DNA of 5,700 nucleotides from CAZUSU01 sp964623315 (lineage in GTDB: Bacteria > Patescibacteriota > Patescibacteriia > Magasanikbacterales > 2-02-FULL-50-9b), in the NCBI GenBank assembly GCA_964623315.1, contig CAZUSU010000039.1:1-5700 (forward strand), read 5' to 3'. The notes beneath the pieces are model-generated. The model was not told the origin of the DNA and did not search any database. It was given only the letters and a program-made list of their open reading frames with translations. Positions 4,847 to 5,700 of this stretch are shown here, piece after piece; position 1 is the first letter of the stretch; each line of letters starts with the position of its first letter. The position numbers were made by a program, and so were the translations under genes.

Positions 4847-5700
4847 ATGGCGCCAAAATATTTTGACACGCATACACACGTTCATTTTGAGGCGTTTGCA
4901 CTTGACAGTCGCGCGGCAACACAGCGGGCACTGGATGACGGCGTGTGGATGGTAACGGTGGGCACGCAATCAACGACCAGTCAGCGCGCCGTGGCACATG
5001 CGCGCAGTTTTTCGGCGGGCGTGTATGCGAGCGTTGGTTTGCATCCTAACCATTTGCATCATCAGCCGATTGATGCACACGAGGGTTCGGCATTTACTTC
5101 GCGCGCGGAAATTTTTGACCCCACGTATTATCGCGCGCTTGCAGACGACCCGCAGGTTGTGGCGTTTGGCGAAACCGGTTTTGATTTGTATCGGGTGCCG
5201 GAGGGTGTCAATCAAGAAGAACTATTACGCGTGCAAGAGAGCGCGTTTCGTGCCCATCTGGATTTATGCGATGAACTTAATAAGCCGGTCATTATTCATT
5301 GCCGAGATGCGCACGACCATGTCTTGCGCGTGGTGGGGGAATATCTTGCGGCCGGTCGGCTACCGGCGCGGGGCATATTACATTGTTTTACCGGCACAAC
5401 GGCTGAAGCCGAAAAACATATTGCCAACGGTTTTTATATTTCACTTTCCGGCATTGTGGCGTTTCCACCCCGCAAAAACGAAACTGAAAATTCACTGCAA
5501 GCCGTGGCGCGCGCCGTGCCCGCCGAGCGCCTATTAATTGAAACCGACGCCCCATATTTAACGCCACCTCCGCATCGCGGCGAACGCAACGAGCCGCACT
5601 ATGTTAAGTATGTCGCACAGGCGGTGGCGCGGGCGCGAGGCGTTTCGGTGGAGGAGCTTGCCGCGCAAACAACGGCCAACGCGCTGGCGATTTTTAAGAT
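4847..5700 (+). CDS. tatD: TatD-family metal-dependent hydrolase/DNase (3' end cut by window)
   Basis: The frame is open from the ATG at 4847 to the window end (284 codons), reading MAPKYFDTHTHVHFEAF at the start. It has the TatD amidohydrolase-fold metal ligands: H9 and H11 (DTHTH), E109 (GETGFD), H151 (IIHCRD), H179 (LHCFTG) and D234 (IETDAPYLTPPPHRG). Family members are 3'-5' DNases or nucleases acting in repair and nucleic-acid degradation, and the same fold also includes D-aminoacyl-tRNA deacylases. The last residues, TTANALAIFK, are where TatD proteins normally finish, so only a few codons should be missing. It is longer than E. coli TatD (260 aa), mainly through extra sequence at about 71-95. 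It follows cvpA by 4 bp without a Shine-Dalgarno, so it is likely co-transcribed. Confidence 0.94.
   Translation, partial: MAPKYFDTHTHVHFEAFALDSRAATQRALDDGVWMVTVGTQSTTSQRAVAHARSFSAGVYASVGLHPNHLHHQPIDAHEGSAFTSRAEIFDPTYYRALADDPQVVAFGETGFDLYRVPEGVNQEELLRVQESAFRAHLDLCDELNKPVIIHCRDAHDHVLRVVGEYLAAGRLPARGILHCFTGTTAEAEKHIANGFYISLSGIVAFPPRKNETENSLQAVARAVPAERLLIETDAPYLTPPPHRGERNEPHYVKYVAQAVARARGVSVEELAAQTTANALAIFK

Noticed and set aside
4998..5537. Separate 179-aa arginine-rich plus-strand frame
   Set aside because: It lies wholly inside tatD in another frame. Its high Arg and Cys content is typical of a shifted reading of GC-rich codons, while the tatD frame has all the metal-binding motifs.
1..5700. 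CRISPR array, tRNA or rRNA gene, insertion sequence or toxin-antitoxin pair
   Set aside because: No regularly spaced repeats, cloverleaf with a T-loop motif, transposase motif with inverted ends, or small paired ORFs were seen by eye on either strand.

Overview
The window looks like a piece of a Patescibacteria (CPR) chromosome, most likely from the Parcubacteria group. Four things point that way: very compact same-strand genes, minimal versions of housekeeping proteins (RsmI without its C-terminal domain, MetRS without a tRNA-binding extension), little Shine-Dalgarno signal in front of the plus-strand genes, and a small three-cysteine ferredoxin. TGA ends two of the genes (ferredoxin, rsmI), so the standard code fits and the TGA=Gly code of some CPR lineages does not. 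The lineage is an inference from these traits; no rRNA gene is present to confirm it.

Layout. Positions 2-121 hold the last 39 codons of an unrecognised plus-strand gene. Tandem hairpins (137-190) separate it from a convergent minus-strand gene (886 to 209) for a 225-aa multi-pass membrane protein of unknown function. That gene carries its own near-consensus promoter, a GGAGG ribosome binding site and an intrinsic terminator, and its codon choice differs sharply from its neighbours. A 190-bp divergent intergenic region (887-1076) follows.

From 1077 to the right edge everything is on the plus strand and tightly packed: a 51-codon small ORF that looks like the 5' part of a longer family, a HAD-superfamily hydrolase, a 3Fe-4S-type ferredoxin overlapping rsmI by ATGA, rsmI (16S rRNA 2'-O-methyltransferase), metG (methionyl-tRNA synthetase), a CvpA-family membrane protein, and tatD (metal-dependent DNase/hydrolase, cut by the window end just before its natural C-terminus).

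How they fit together. rsmI, metG and tatD follow the order of a translation neighbourhood known from Bacillus (rsmI/yabC - metS - tatD/yabD), here with a cvpA gene placed between metG and tatD. Extended -10-like promoters lie almost on top of the start codons at 1077, 2818 and 4336, which suggests leaderless or nearly leaderless mRNAs. I found no CRISPR array, tRNA, rRNA or insertion sequence, and no clear new multi-gene system. The items most worth a second look are the compositionally foreign membrane-protein cassette, the truncated small ORF at 1077, and the promoter-at-start-codon pattern.
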